Source of the DNA: a virus
Strand: one strand, 5' to 3'
DNA length: 52,049 bases
IMG/VR virus record: IMGVR_UViG_3300036857_000074
Span: 1-52,049 of that record
The translations under genes were made by a program, and so were the position numbers. The notes under the pieces were generated by a model that was not told where the DNA came from, did not search any database, and saw nothing but the letters and a program-made list of their open reading frames with translations. The number at the start of each line of letters is the position of its first letter. The stretch's first letter is position 1. Positions 39,732 through 47,587 of the stretch are shown here, piece by piece.

Positions 39732-39953
39732 TCAGTCCGTGGGGGTTGATGATCTGCTCCGCGGAGCACATGAAGCAGAAGGACAGCACGTGCATCGCCC
39801 CTCCTTCACCGTCAGGGACCGTAACGTGAGGCTGCCCCCTTCGCACCTTGCACACCCGTCGCACCGGTATGTGACCGTCGAGTGATGTCCGCGGTGACCT
39901 TGGTCTAGGGTACAGACCCCACCGCCGCGGACGGGAGATTGGCAGAGGGTCAT
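39732..39953 (-). CDS. Small cysteine-rich protein
   Basis: A 73-residue protein with ten... at least eight cysteines, including VTYRCDGCARCEGG and GRCTCCPSASCAP, plus a His-rich GHRGHHS segment; zinc binding is likely. ATG 39953 overlaps the preceding TGA. Its first 50 bases carry a plus-strand composite repeat (element 7), which constrains the N-terminal codons. Confidence 0.55.
   Translation of the reverse strand: MTLCQSPVRGGGVCTLDQGHRGHHSTVTYRCDGCARCEGGSLTLRSLTVKEGRCTCCPSASCAPRSRSSTPTD
39903..39951 (+). repeat. Composite repeat element 7 (plus orientation)
   Basis: Plus-strand GGTCTAGGGTACAGACC (39903-39919; 5-bp dyad GGTCT/AGACC) is followed by GGGAGATTGGCAGAGGG (39934-39950). Order and spacing match the minus-strand element before the baseplate J gene, though this copy lies inside a gene and points the opposite way. 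Confidence 0.48.
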
Positions 39954-40147
39954 TGGTCCGCCTTCCGCCGCGAGATGGTCAGCGCGTTGGCATCAAGTGT
40001 CTGACGCTCGCCCGCCGTACAGCGACCCACCGTGTACTTGAACTCGATGGTGATCGAACGACCGTCAACCGCCACGACCTCCGCGAGAGCGGAGCCGACC
40101 CGCTTGTACACGCGGTCACCGACCTCGTATGGCTGCTCAGTGCTCAT
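39950..40147 (-). CDS. Small beta-rich protein
   Basis: A 65-residue protein: YEVGDRVYKRVGSALAEVVA, VDGRSITIEFKYTVGRCTAG. The GDRVY.... G..AEVV...G..I.I.F.. pattern is an SH3-like small barrel. ATG 40147 and its TGA overlap both neighbours. Function unknown. Confidence 0.6.
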   Translation of the reverse strand: MSTEQPYEVGDRVYKRVGSALAEVVAVDGRSITIEFKYTVGRCTAGERQTLDANALTISRRKADQ

Positions 40148-40521
40148 CGTCCCGCCTCCAGCCTGCGAGCCTCGTCCATCGCGAGGTCCCGCGAGCCGTA
40201 TGGGGCGTCATCGCCAACCCAGTCGCCGGTCCAAGTGTCGGTGACCATCCACCGCTCCTCACCGAACTCGTCCCGGGTCATCTCGACGCCGTAGCGCGGG
40301 TCCGGCTGCTCGTCAGGCTCCGGCTCGTAAACCTCCGGGTCACCCCAGCCTTCAAATCGGTCCATGTCGCCGTGAGTCATGTCGTCCATCCGCTCCTGCT
40401 CTGCGCTGTAGTAGTGGGTGCTGTTGGGGCAGATGAAGTAACAACCCTCACCCGCCGGAGAGGAGCCGCACTCCGGGCAAACACCCGGAGTCGGCTGCGT
40501 CGTGGTCGCGAGGTCGCTCAT
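40144..40521 (-). CDS. Zinc-ribbon acidic protein
   Basis: A 125-residue acidic protein. An N-terminal ribbon is TPGVCPECGSSPAGEGCYFI; the remainder is Asp/Glu-rich (GDMDRFEGWGDPEVYEPEPD, DTWTGDWVGDDAPYG). It may mimic DNA or bind a host protein, as small acidic early proteins often do, but that is speculation. ATG 40521. Confidence 0.58.
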   Translation of the reverse strand: MSDLATTTQPTPGVCPECGSSPAGEGCYFICPNSTHYYSAEQERMDDMTHGDMDRFEGWGDPEVYEPEPDEQPDPRYGVEMTRDEFGEERWMVTDTWTGDWVGDDAPYGSRDLAMDEARRLEAGR

Positions 40522-40523
40522 GA

Positions 40524-41051
40524 CTACGCCTCGACCTTGGTCGTGGACTTCCGGCCGCGGGACCGCTTAGCCGCCGCCCGCTCCGCCTCCCGGCGGGCGA
40601 GCACCTTGGCGAGATACGCCGTGGCCTTGATGCCCAGCGCGGCTCCGATGGCCTTGAAGGTCGAGCCGTCCGCCCGCATCTTCTCCGCCTGGGTCAGCTG
40701 CTCCTCTGTGTAGCGGGGACCCGTTGCGCCGGTCACGCCCGTACGCCCGGCCGCGACCGGCTGCTTGGCGGGGAACGCCTTGTTGAAGTCCGCGATGGCG
40801 TCGCTGCGCTTCTCGCCGTTCTGGACATCGTAGTAACTCTGCCACGTCAGAGCCTTCTCGCCGTTGACGTGGGTGCTCGCGAGGAGCCCGGTTCGCTCTA
40901 GCCGCTTGAGCAGCTTGTTGACGTCCTTGACGTCCGTCTTGGTCGCCTTGGCGATGTCGCTCGCGTCCACAGCCCAGTTGTCAACCACGTACAGGTACGC
41001 GGTCCGGAGGGCGGGGCGGAGGTTGGTGGTCTGGGTCTTGGTGGTGCTCAT
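40524..41051 (-). CDS. HTH DNA-binding protein, first gene of early block
   Basis: A 175-residue protein. Residues 10-75 look like a winged helix (LRTAYLYVVDNWAVDASDIA, VKDVNKLLKRLERTGLLAST). Residues 112-150 contain a second helix-turn-helix (YTEEQLTQAEKMRADGSTFK, AIGAALGIKATAYLAKVL). The C-terminus is basic. It is the first gene after promoter C and so likely among the first made; a regulator of host or phage transcription is plausible. ATG 41051 follows AGGAG. Confidence 0.68.
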   Translation of the reverse strand: MSTTKTQTTNLRPALRTAYLYVVDNWAVDASDIAKATKTDVKDVNKLLKRLERTGLLASTHVNGEKALTWQSYYDVQNGEKRSDAIADFNKAFPAKQPVAAGRTGVTGATGPRYTEEQLTQAEKMRADGSTFKAIGAALGIKATAYLAKVLARREAERAAAKRSRGRKSTTKVEA

Positions 41052-41080
41052 CAGGTGCTTCTCCTATGTCGGTCCTGCTC

Positions 41081-41146
41081 TCCCGGGTTCCGGCCGGGTC
41101 CGGTCCAACTCCGTTGGAGTATACCCGGGCGGGCGCAAACGGTTAC
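41081..41146 (-). promoter_or_regulatory. Early promoter C with covarying dyad
   Basis: GTAACC (41141-41146), 17-base spacer, TATACT (41118-41123), dyad TCCAAC-GGA-GTTGGA (41104-41118) and then a 23-base leader shared with promoter B (41081-41103). Compared with promoters A and B, two positions of each dyad arm change together so pairing is kept. It is the first promoter after the tail operon terminator. Confidence 0.73.
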
Positions 41147-41228
41147 GCCGCCCACTCCTTCTATCGGTCCCAACGCCGGGAACTATAGCCGCCCAGGTCA
41201 AATCCCCAGCCCTCGCAGGCTCTCTGTG

Positions 41229-41245
41229 ACGGAGCCGGGCTCCGT
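41229..41245 (-). terminator. Terminator-like hairpin after gpI-like gene
   Basis: ACGGAG-CCGGG-CTCCGT (with two further pairs inside) forms a stable stem 60 bases past the last tail gene; a second stem, CCCGC...GCGGG, lies at about 41285-41302. The gene-free stretch 41052-41304 thus holds the end of the tail transcript and the start of the early one. Confidence 0.6.
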
Positions 41246-41304
41246 GGATCGCCCCTGTAGGACCGGCTGACTACCCGCCGCCGCCCGCGTACGCGAGCGG
41301 GAGG

Positions 41305-41934
41305 TCAGCTGGGCCGGTTCTCGCGGAGGTCCGCGTAAGTGGCGTACATAGCCGACTGCTCCGCGTACGTTCCGCCCTGGGTGGTCATGGCTTGATAGTC
41401 CCACCCATCCGCGTTCCGGTAAGTCAACTTGATCCCGCCTGGCTTGGCTGCGATGATCGCAGAGAGGGTGAGAGCCGGGTCCGGCGTCTCAGAGTTCAGC
41501 GTCACGACCTCCAGCCGGTACGCGGAGCCCTCTCGCTCACGGAAGTACACCTGCGCCGGAGCAGGAGGACGGGCGGACACGAGGGTGGCCTGGATCGCCG
41601 CCTTGATCGCATCGACCGTCCCCGCCTTGTGACCGGCGGAGGAGACGATGAGGACACGCGCAGTCGCGTCATCCATTCCCGCCGGGAGCCGGATGCCAAC
41701 TGCCTGAGCCAACCAAGGCAGCGCCCAGGTGGGGCACACGTTGATGTCGAACAGCGGACCCCACGGTGGGTACGGCTCCGGCGGGTCGATCAGCTCAGCC
41801 ACCTGCTCGTACGGCCGAGCGAGTGCCTCACAGAGGATGCCGTGAACCCATCCGTACTGCTCGTCATCCGGCTGGAGCGGTTGCGTCCGCTCCTGGAGCC
41901 GGAGAGCCCACTGTGACAACTGCGGTTCAGGCAC
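41305..41934 (-). CDS. Baseplate/tail protein I (P2 gpI-like)
   Basis: A 209-residue protein following the baseplate J gene, as gpI does in P2/Mu-like phages. EAPAR-like start (MPEPQLSQWALRLQERTQPL), then ICVPTWALPWLAQAVGIRLP (here NVCPTWALPWLAQAVG), SSAGHKAGTVDAIKAAIQAT match the GPI family (P...LP.LA...GV..W; R..I....  ..GT..AI..A). The GTG at 41934 follows AGGAGG after the AT-rich gap. It links baseplate wedges with fibres. Confidence 0.82.
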   Translation of the reverse strand: MPEPQLSQWALRLQERTQPLQPDDEQYGWVHGILCEALARPYEQVAELIDPPEPYPPWGPLFDINVCPTWALPWLAQAVGIRLPAGMDDATARVLIVSSAGHKAGTVDAIKAAIQATLVSARPPAPAQVYFREREGSAYRLEVVTLNSETPDPALTLSAIIAAKPGGIKLTYRNADGWDYQAMTTQGGTYAEQSAMYATYADLRENRPS

Positions 41935-42237
41935 TGCTCAACCTCCTATCCGGCGTAGTACGAGGCACAATAGTAGTCATCTACTAGCCACCATAGTACG
42001 AGGCACCATCGTACATACTACCGGCCATAGTACGAGGGCCAATAGTTGGTCGGCTCGACAAAACCACTGTAATGTTTCAGACATTTGAAAATTGGGCAAA
42101 AATTTGTGCCAAATTAGCAGGGACTTTTGACGCTAACAAAACCCGTGAGGGGGTACCTGCATAACGGGCCAGCTGAATGGCTCAAACACGGGAGAATGGC
42201 AGAGAAGTGGCTTAGATGAACAATTGCCCCAAACCTC
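41935..42237. repeat. AT-rich gap with iterons and inverted repeats
   Basis: The longest gene-free stretch. Three repeats of TAGTACGAGGCACMAT type begin at 41956, 41994 and 42028. Inverted repeats TAGTAG-TCAT-CTACTA (41971-41986) and TACTA...TAGTA lie between them. Next comes an AT-rich region (about 42058-42145) in this GC-rich genome, with TTTCA...TGAAA and TTGGGCA...TGCCAA imperfect dyads, then composite element 8 on the plus strand (GGGAGAATGGCAGAG, 42190-42204). Iterons plus AT-rich DNA resemble a replication origin. Confidence 0.62.
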
Positions 42238-43470
42238 CTAAACCACTGTAAAGCTCATGTTCGGACCTGGCGCCGGCATGGGTACGGCACCAGCCAAAAC
42301 GATGTCTCCAGCCGTCCAAACTGAGTCACTCGACTTCTTGAGCGACACGTTCTGAACCCAGTGAATCCCGCTCGCCCGGTTGAGCCAGTCGACAGCCTCA
42401 TACAGCCGCACCCGGTCGTCCATCGCCCAGTTCACGGTCGATGTCGTCCCGGGTACGAGCCCCCACTGTTCGGGTCCCAGCCAGAGGTTCATTTGGTCGA
42501 TGGCCTGCTGGATCGCGTCCGCGTCGGTGACGCCCGGGTAGGGATGAATCTCCGCCTGAACGTCGATGGCTGTGTACACCCCGTTCTCGCCCGGTGAGAT
42601 CACGTACTCCAGGAAGTTGACTTCACGGTTCGCGTCCAGGTCCTCCCAGACCTCCTGAAGCAGCGAGTCCGGCGGAGCCGCCCCGCCTTCCGCCGTGACC
42701 ACGACCGTGACGCACCGCTCGACGTTGGTATGTGAAGCGGAGTCCCGCGGGAGCCCGTACCCACCCTCAACCGTCGATGGCTGGTACAGGTCGATGGCGA
42801 TAGCTCGCCCCACGAGCGGGTTCAGCAGGGCTCGATTGGCGTGGTCCACCGGGAGAATCGGCCGGGCGGTGAGGACAGACAGGTACGTCGAGAACCGCCC
42901 CAGGTAGTCAAGCGGGTCCTCCGCGTCACTCCCGCCGGTCGTGGTGCTCACCGTGATCTTGGAGAGCCCGTCAAATGCCTCCTGCGGGTCCGCGTCTCCA
43001 AAGCAACCATTCTGGGCGGAGCCGACTTCGCTGGCGATCACGTTGGCCCCGGCTACAACGCCGCCGCCCTCCGGAGCGTACACGTCCCGGTCCAGCTCAA
43101 ACAGGTAGCTCGCCCCGCTGGGGTGGAGCAGCGCAACCTCCGTCCCCTCCGGGACCATCGTGGCCGGGGTGTCCGCCGCGAACTCGACCGTGGCCGCTCC
43201 GATGGATGAGGAGCCGTCGAGCATGGGGAGCCCGTAGATGGTTGTGCCCAGGTACGTCATCGCCTCGTCCGGAACGCCACTGGCCTGCTCGATGACCTCG
43301 CTGGCCATCTGACCGTTGGCTTCCATCATGATGGTCTCCGGAGAGCCCGGCCGCGACACCCAGCCGGGTATCGCCGCTTCCATGTATTCGATGGAGTACA
43401 GCGTCAACTGATCGCTGTCCATCATCAGGTCGAGGTCGGTGTACTCCGTGGCGTCGACAAGGTCGCTCAT
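42238..43470 (-). CDS. Baseplate J-like protein
   Basis: A 410-residue protein of the gpJ family: SIEYMEAAIPGWVSRPGSPE, TIMMEANGQMASEVIEQASG, GAATVEFAADTPATMVPEGT, GSAQNGCFGDADPQEAFDGL and LDYLGRFSTYLSVLTARPIL reproduce the usual J order. It forms baseplate wedges with gp25 and gpI. ATG 43470 is preferred; the frame is open to a TTG at 43482 inside the repeat element. No strong Shine-Dalgarno is seen. Confidence 0.86.
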   Translation of the reverse strand: MSDLVDATEYTDLDLMMDSDQLTLYSIEYMEAAIPGWVSRPGSPETIMMEANGQMASEVIEQASGVPDEAMTYLGTTIYGLPMLDGSSSIGAATVEFAADTPATMVPEGTEVALLHPSGASYLFELDRDVYAPEGGGVVAGANVIASEVGSAQNGCFGDADPQEAFDGLSKITVSTTTGGSDAEDPLDYLGRFSTYLSVLTARPILPVDHANRALLNPLVGRAIAIDLYQPSTVEGGYGLPRDSASHTNVERCVTVVVTAEGGAAPPDSLLQEVWEDLDANREVNFLEYVISPGENGVYTAIDVQAEIHPYPGVTDADAIQQAIDQMNLWLGPEQWGLVPGTTSTVNWAMDDRVRLYEAVDWLNRASGIHWVQNVSLKKSSDSVWTAGDIVLAGAVPMPAPGPNMSFTVV

Positions 43471-43572
43471 GTTCTCTGCCAATCTCTGGGTTGCGGGTGT
43501 GGGGTCTGGACTAGGACCCAGGGGTAGGGCTCGCGTTGGCAGAGGCAGTGCCGTACGTGGCCAGGCATTGGC
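43471..43572 (-). promoter_or_regulatory. Composite repeat element 9 before baseplate J
   Basis: A 102-bp gap flanked by inverted arms CTCTGCCAA (43474-43482) and TTGGCAGAG (43536-43544). Between them lie GGGTCCTAGTCCAGACCC (43503-43520), itself a hairpin, and a GC-rich spacer. This is the most complete member of the family and could fold into a large cruciform or RNA structure. Confidence 0.55.
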
Positions 43573-43932
43573 TTACGCTCCGCCCGTCCCGGCCGTCCCC
43601 ACGTTCTCGCCGGAGGAGTCCTCAGAAGTCTGAACGTTGACTTCCAGACGGATATTGACAGAGCCGTCTGGCGCAATCTCCTGGAAGATGGTCACCATCG
43701 CCCGGTCCTCGTAATCCTCCAACGCGATGGCGATGTCGTCCGTGTCAATGGGCATCGTCGTGAACGTGGGATCAGCAATCCCAAAGTCCGGGTCCTCGAT
43801 CCGGAACCCACGCTCAAATGCGCAGATGTTCCGGACGCACTGAGCGACCTCGTCATCAGTGTCCTGCTCGACCGTGACGAACTGTCCGTTGATGACCTGG
43901 AGCGGAACGGCTAGATGCGGGATGTCAGCCAC
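43573..43932 (-). CDS. Baseplate wedge protein, gp25/W-like
   Basis: A 119-residue protein with the gp25 family pattern: DTDDEVAQCVRNICAFERGF, IEDPDFGIADPTF, IAIALEDYEDRAMVTIFQEI. These lysozyme-like wedge proteins (Mu gp46, P2 W) bind the J protein encoded next. ATG 43932 lies four bases after the collar fibre stop. Normal length for the family. Confidence 0.85.
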   Translation of the reverse strand: MADIPHLAVPLQVINGQFVTVEQDTDDEVAQCVRNICAFERGFRIEDPDFGIADPTFTTMPIDTDDIAIALEDYEDRAMVTIFQEIAPDGSVNIRLEVNVQTSEDSSGENVGTAGTGGA

Positions 43933-43935
43933 CGT

Positions 43936-44670
43936 TCACCGTCCGGCGTAGATACATACCAGCAGGGCGAGACTGGGTGGGAGGTTGTTGTGTCCACCCC
44001 CACCACCTTGGGCCGTGATCCCGTGAGTGTGCCTTGTGCTTGCTCCCAGCGTGGCCCCCTGTGTGTGATAGTGGCCCTGTGACCGTCCACTGGTTCCAAT
44101 CGAGCCGCCGACCATGCTGTAGAACCCTGCTGGACCTGTCGTACAGGAACTGGCGAACAGTTGGTAAGCGATTGTGTGCGAGTGGTCACGGTCATCAATG
44201 CTCGTCCCGGGGTTCCCGTGAGTGTGATCCGGTGCGTCATTCTGAGTAGCTCCGCCGTGGTTGTGCGACGGTATCTCAGTCAACGCCAACGCCACCGTCT
44301 CAACCCCGAACCGGTCCGCGACCGCCCTAGCCGTCAGGCCGGTTCCGGCTCCGGCTCCCACGATGGACCGGCCGCTACACGCCGGGACCCGGAACTGTGT
44401 TGGCGACTCGCCGCCCGTGTTGAACCGGCCGCCCAGAGCCGCGTACAACTCCGGATAGGTCGCCTGCTCGACCGCCGACCCGTCGCAAGCCAGCCAGCGA
44501 GCCGGAGCGACAGCGAGCCCGAATGTCCTGATCTCTCCGATGATGACGGCAGCTGCGTTTGGATCCAGCTTGGTAGCCAATGCCTGAAGGTCCCGTGGAA
44601 CATCCACTTCATCGTCTGAGATGGGGTACGGGTAGCCGCCGATTGGGGTGGAACCGCTGGGACCGGCCAT
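43936..44670 (-). CDS. Tail collar-domain fibre protein
   Basis: A 244-residue fibre tip. GEIRTFGLAVAPARWLACDG and YPELYAALGGRFNTGG form a phage tail-collar (microcystin-dependent-like) domain; FRVPACSGRSIVGAGAG is its usual DLRGR-like segment. The rest is His-rich (PSHNHGGATQNDAPDHTHGN, DDRDHSHTIAY, HYHTQG, RHTHGITAQ), HxH motifs that bind Fe in trimeric T4 gp37-type tips. The region DDRDHxH...[10 protein letters not shown] is shared with the large fibre at 45173-47587. Confidence 0.85.
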   Translation of the reverse strand: MAGPSGSTPIGGYPYPISDDEVDVPRDLQALATKLDPNAAAVIIGEIRTFGLAVAPARWLACDGSAVEQATYPELYAALGGRFNTGGESPTQFRVPACSGRSIVGAGAGTGLTARAVADRFGVETVALALTEIPSHNHGGATQNDAPDHTHGNPGTSIDDRDHSHTIAYQLFASSCTTGPAGFYSMVGGSIGTSGRSQGHYHTQGATLGASTRHTHGITAQGGGGGHNNLPPSLALLVCIYAGR

Positions 44671-44671
44671 G

Positions 44672-44917
44672 TCAGGCTCCCGGAGTCGTCAGCGGGTCCG
44701 GCGGATCGGTGGGCGTGATCGTCGCTGAGACCTCAACAGCGAATGCGTTGGGGTCGGACATCGGATGCGCCTCCAATGTAGCGGTCCCCAACATACCCGT
44801 CTCCGCCACGCCCTGTACAGCCGCCTCCGCGGAGTCTGCTTGAGCGATCATCCCGGTGATCAGAATCTGCCCTGAGGGGATCGCTCCACCCCTCTGGAAG
44901 ACAACGAACTCAGCCAT
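44672..44917 (-). CDS. Small tail protein, duplicate 2
   Basis: An 81-residue protein: [58 protein letters not shown]. It aligns over most of its length with the preceding gene (44910-45176), sharing order of strand, helix and the TPTDPP ending, so the two arose by tandem duplication. ATG 44917 follows GGAGGAG and overlaps the neighbour by eight bases. Function unknown, likely fibre attachment. Confidence 0.66.
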   Translation of the reverse strand: MAEFVVFQRGGAIPSGQILITGMIAQADSAEAAVQGVAETGMLGTATLEAHPMSDPNAFAVEVSATITPTDPPDPLTTPGA

Positions 44918-45176
44918 CAATCTCCTCCTGTCTGAACAACGAGGGTGGATCGGTCGGTGTAGCCGCCGATTGGATCTCAACTGTGAAGGACTCGACGGTC
45001 ACCCCGGTCAGGTCGAGCGCACTTGCGACCCCGGGATCAATCCAGCCTAGCTCCGCCGCCTTCTGGACCGCCCGGGATGCGCTCGTGGCCTCCTGGACGA
45101 TCACCGCCGTTACCACCTGAACCGGCGGATAGTCCCCAGTGGGAGAGGGCGGAACCTGTGTAACCATGTAGCTCAT
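44910..45176 (-). CDS. Small tail protein, duplicate 1
   Basis: An 88-residue protein: [60 protein letters not shown]. Paralogous to 44672-44917. ATG 45176 overlaps the large fibre stop by four bases. Placed between two fibre genes, it may be a fibre chaperone or connector. Confidence 0.65.
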   Translation of the reverse strand: MSYMVTQVPPSPTGDYPPVQVVTAVIVQEATSASRAVQKAAELGWIDPGVASALDLTGVTVESFTVEIQSAATPTDPPSLFRQEEIDG

Positions 45177-47587
45177 TGTGCCCATGCCTTTGCTGACATC
45201 CACAGTTGACCAGCACCTGAGTGATACTGCCATGAACCACCGGAGCCCGCGCCCATCACCATGTTAGCCGTGTAAGCGGTCCCCGCCGCGAGCCGGAACA
45301 GACGAGTCACAGCTGCAAATTCATACGTCTGAACCTGGCTGTGCTGAGTGATCAGCTGGTACGCCGTACTCTGGTTGTCTTGATCACTGGGCGTCACGTA
45401 GATGTAACGGTACATGTAGTGATATGCAGCGTCTGTCTTCTGAACAATCCCGCATCCAATAGTGACCTCCCACCAACAGGGAACCGTGGGGGTGTACGTC
45501 AATTGCATCAGCCCTCCGGCTCCCCGTGGGATCGCTGTGCTGTTGTTGTACGCTACGGCGTTGTACTGCTCCGCGTTCCCCGCGATGGACTGAGTGTTCA
45601 GGATCGTTCCCTTGGGCTTGGTATTAGAAAGAACACGCCAAAACTTCCCATAGGTCGGGTCGCTGGTGTAGATGAACTCGATGGTCGGGAGCAGCGCACT
45701 ATCAGGCATCACAACAGATGTAACACCCAGACCCTCAAACACGATGCTGTCCCCGCTGCTCGACTGAATGGTGACGCCTGCGAACCCACCGTGAACCGCG
45801 ACCAGTGAGCCGACCGGAGGAGCCGGTGGAAGGATGACCGTCGCATTGGCGACTCGTGGCTGGACGAACTCCTGCGGGTTAGCCACCCGGCTCGTGGTCG
45901 TTTGATAAACAACAGCGAGAGCCTGTCCAAGTCCTTGTGCTCCTTGATCGCCCTTGGGACCCACCGCCTGCGTCAAATGAGCAGACATCCAATTGACGTT
46001 CTGGTTGTACTGATAGCTGGAAGCTACCGTCGATGCGACATACAACTCCAGATAGTCTCCCACAGCACAGTCGATCACGTCACTGACGGTCGGTGCGACG
46101 TTCGTGGCATAAGTCGAGATCATCGTGGAGACGGCCATCTGACCGCCGTTCTTGTAAATCGCGACCTGGTAGAGCCCATTACCAGCAACCGCGATCATGT
46201 ACCCTTCCGCGTTGACCTGATACTTCCCGGCTTGTGTGATCTTGATCCGGCCGTTAGGGGTGTCGAACATCCCGGCCGTATCCCAGGAGTAACCACCACC
46301 AGCGGGAGCATCAAGTGGAATCTTGGTCCACGTGTTAGCCGGGAGAGCTACGTTGGTATTGCTAGCTCTCGTGGCACGACAGGCTACTTGCTGACCACCG
46401 CCCGCCGGACCCGGAGGACCCTGGATGATCCCGGAACCCGGATCCACGGTGATCCCCGCGATCTTGACGATCATTGCGACGATACAGTACGGCGGCATGT
46501 TGTTGTGAGCACCACCACCGCCATCTCCGTTGATCCCCTGACCGACCTGGGTGTGATAGTGGCCGGTGGATCGCCCGCCGGTATTGGTCGAACCTGAGCT
46601 TGAATAGAACCCGGCCGGACCTGTCGTACAAGCAGATGCGAAGATGTTCACCACCGAGTGAACGTGGTCACGGTCATCCACTCCGGTCGTTGCGGCCACC
46701 GTAGCTCCGCCGTGGGAGTGAACAGGCATCTCCGCGTTGCTCAACAGGTGGCTCTCCTCGCCCGCCTTGGAGCCCCAAGCCTTGGCTGCCGACCCAAGCA
46801 GGAACCGGTCACGGAGGTCCGGAACGGTGAACGTCTTGGCGGTCGTGTTAGCTGTCCATAGGGCATTGCCTGCTGTTGCCTCTGCAACCGCGTATGCATA
46901 CCCCTGGGGGTAGGCTGTCTGTGTGTACGTCGAGCCGTCTGCCAACACGTAGCCATATGGGAACGTCTTGCCGCTGAACGTCGTGACGGTCCCGATTGCT
47001 GATCCATCCATCGCGGGTCCGGCCGCTCCCGTTGCACCTGTGGGTCCCGCCGGTCCGGTAGCTCCCATCGCTCCCGGAGGACCAGTCGAACCAGTCGCAC
47101 CGGTATCGCCCTTGGGTCCTTGAGCACCGGTGGGGCCTGTCGGACCCGTTGGACCGGGAGGACCTGTCGCACCGGTAGCTCCCGGAGGACCCTGAGCACC
47201 TTGGGCGCCATTCGTCCCCGGAGGTCCAGCCACTCCCTGAGGAATGCCGAATGCGAAGTCAAAGAAGTTGGGAGACGGCTCCGTCACATCAACAGTGGCT
47301 GGCGTACCCGGCGTCAGCGTCGTGGTGTGAGCAGTGGCGTCAACGTCTGCTCCTCCGCCGCCTGCCTCAGCAGGCCAGACCACGAACAGCGTCCCGATCT
47401 GAGACACCGCTACACAGACCCGATCCCCCGCCTTGGCTGACGTCAGGTTCTCGACGGGACCCCAGAGCGACTTGGAGCCGTCGATCTTGATGTACCAACC
47501 GTCCGGCTGGAGAGCCAGCTGACCCTCAAGGACCTGGCGGTCACCGGCTCCCGGGATGGCGTACGGCTGTGGTGTCGTGGTGCTCAT
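45173..47587 (-). CDS. Large tail fibre: collagen-like, collar and C1q-like domains
   Basis: An 804-residue modular fibre. Residues 1-115 are a beta-rich attachment domain; 120-192 are Gly-X-Y repeats ([20 protein letters not shown]); 200-376 a tail-collar domain with HxH motifs ([19 protein letters not shown]); 390-400 a second short collagen link; 401-540 a C1q/TNF-like jelly roll ([54 protein letters not shown]); then further beta domains to the end. It probably is a trimeric host-binding fibre. ATG 47587 overlaps the hub stop by four bases. Confidence 0.88.
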   Translation of the reverse strand: MSTTTPQPYAIPGAGDRQVLEGQLALQPDGWYIKIDGSKSLWGPVENLTSAKAGDRVCVAVSQIGTLFVVWPAEAGGGGADVDATAHTTTLTPGTPATVDVTEPSPNFFDFAFGIPQGVAGPPGTNGAQGAQGPPGATGATGPPGPTGPTGPTGAQGPKGDTGATGSTGPPGAMGATGPAGPTGATGAAGPAMDGSAIGTVTTFSGKTFPYGYVLADGSTYTQTAYPQGYAYAVAEATAGNALWTANTTAKTFTVPDLRDRFLLGSAAKAWGSKAGEESHLLSNAEMPVHSHGGATVAATTGVDDRDHVHSVVNIFASACTTGPAGFYSSSGSTNTGGRSTGHYHTQVGQGINGDGGGGAHNNMPPYCIVAMIVKIAGITVDPGSGIIQGPPGPAGGGQQVACRATRASNTNVALPANTWTKIPLDAPAGGGYSWDTAGMFDTPNGRIKITQAGKYQVNAEGYMIAVAGNGLYQVAIYKNGGQMAVSTMISTYATNVAPTVSDVIDCAVGDYLELYVASTVASSYQYNQNVNWMSAHLTQAVGPKGDQGAQGLGQALAVVYQTTTSRVANPQEFVQPRVANATVILPPAPPVGSLVAVHGGFAGVTIQSSSGDSIVFEGLGVTSVVMPDSALLPTIEFIYTSDPTYGKFWRVLSNTKPKGTILNTQSIAGNAEQYNAVAYNNSTAIPRGAGGLMQLTYTPTVPCWWEVTIGCGIVQKTDAAYHYMYRYIYVTPSDQDNQSTAYQLITQHSQVQTYEFAAVTRLFRLAAGTAYTANMVMGAGSGGSWQYHSGAGQLWMSAKAWAQ

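Noticed and set aside
41937-42237. Possible tRNA or CRISPR array in the AT-rich gap
   Set aside because: No cloverleaf or T-loop pattern, and the three repeats are too few and too divergent for a CRISPR array.
47020-47230. Dense GGTCC-type repeats
   Set aside because: Explained by the collagen-like segment of the large tail fibre.
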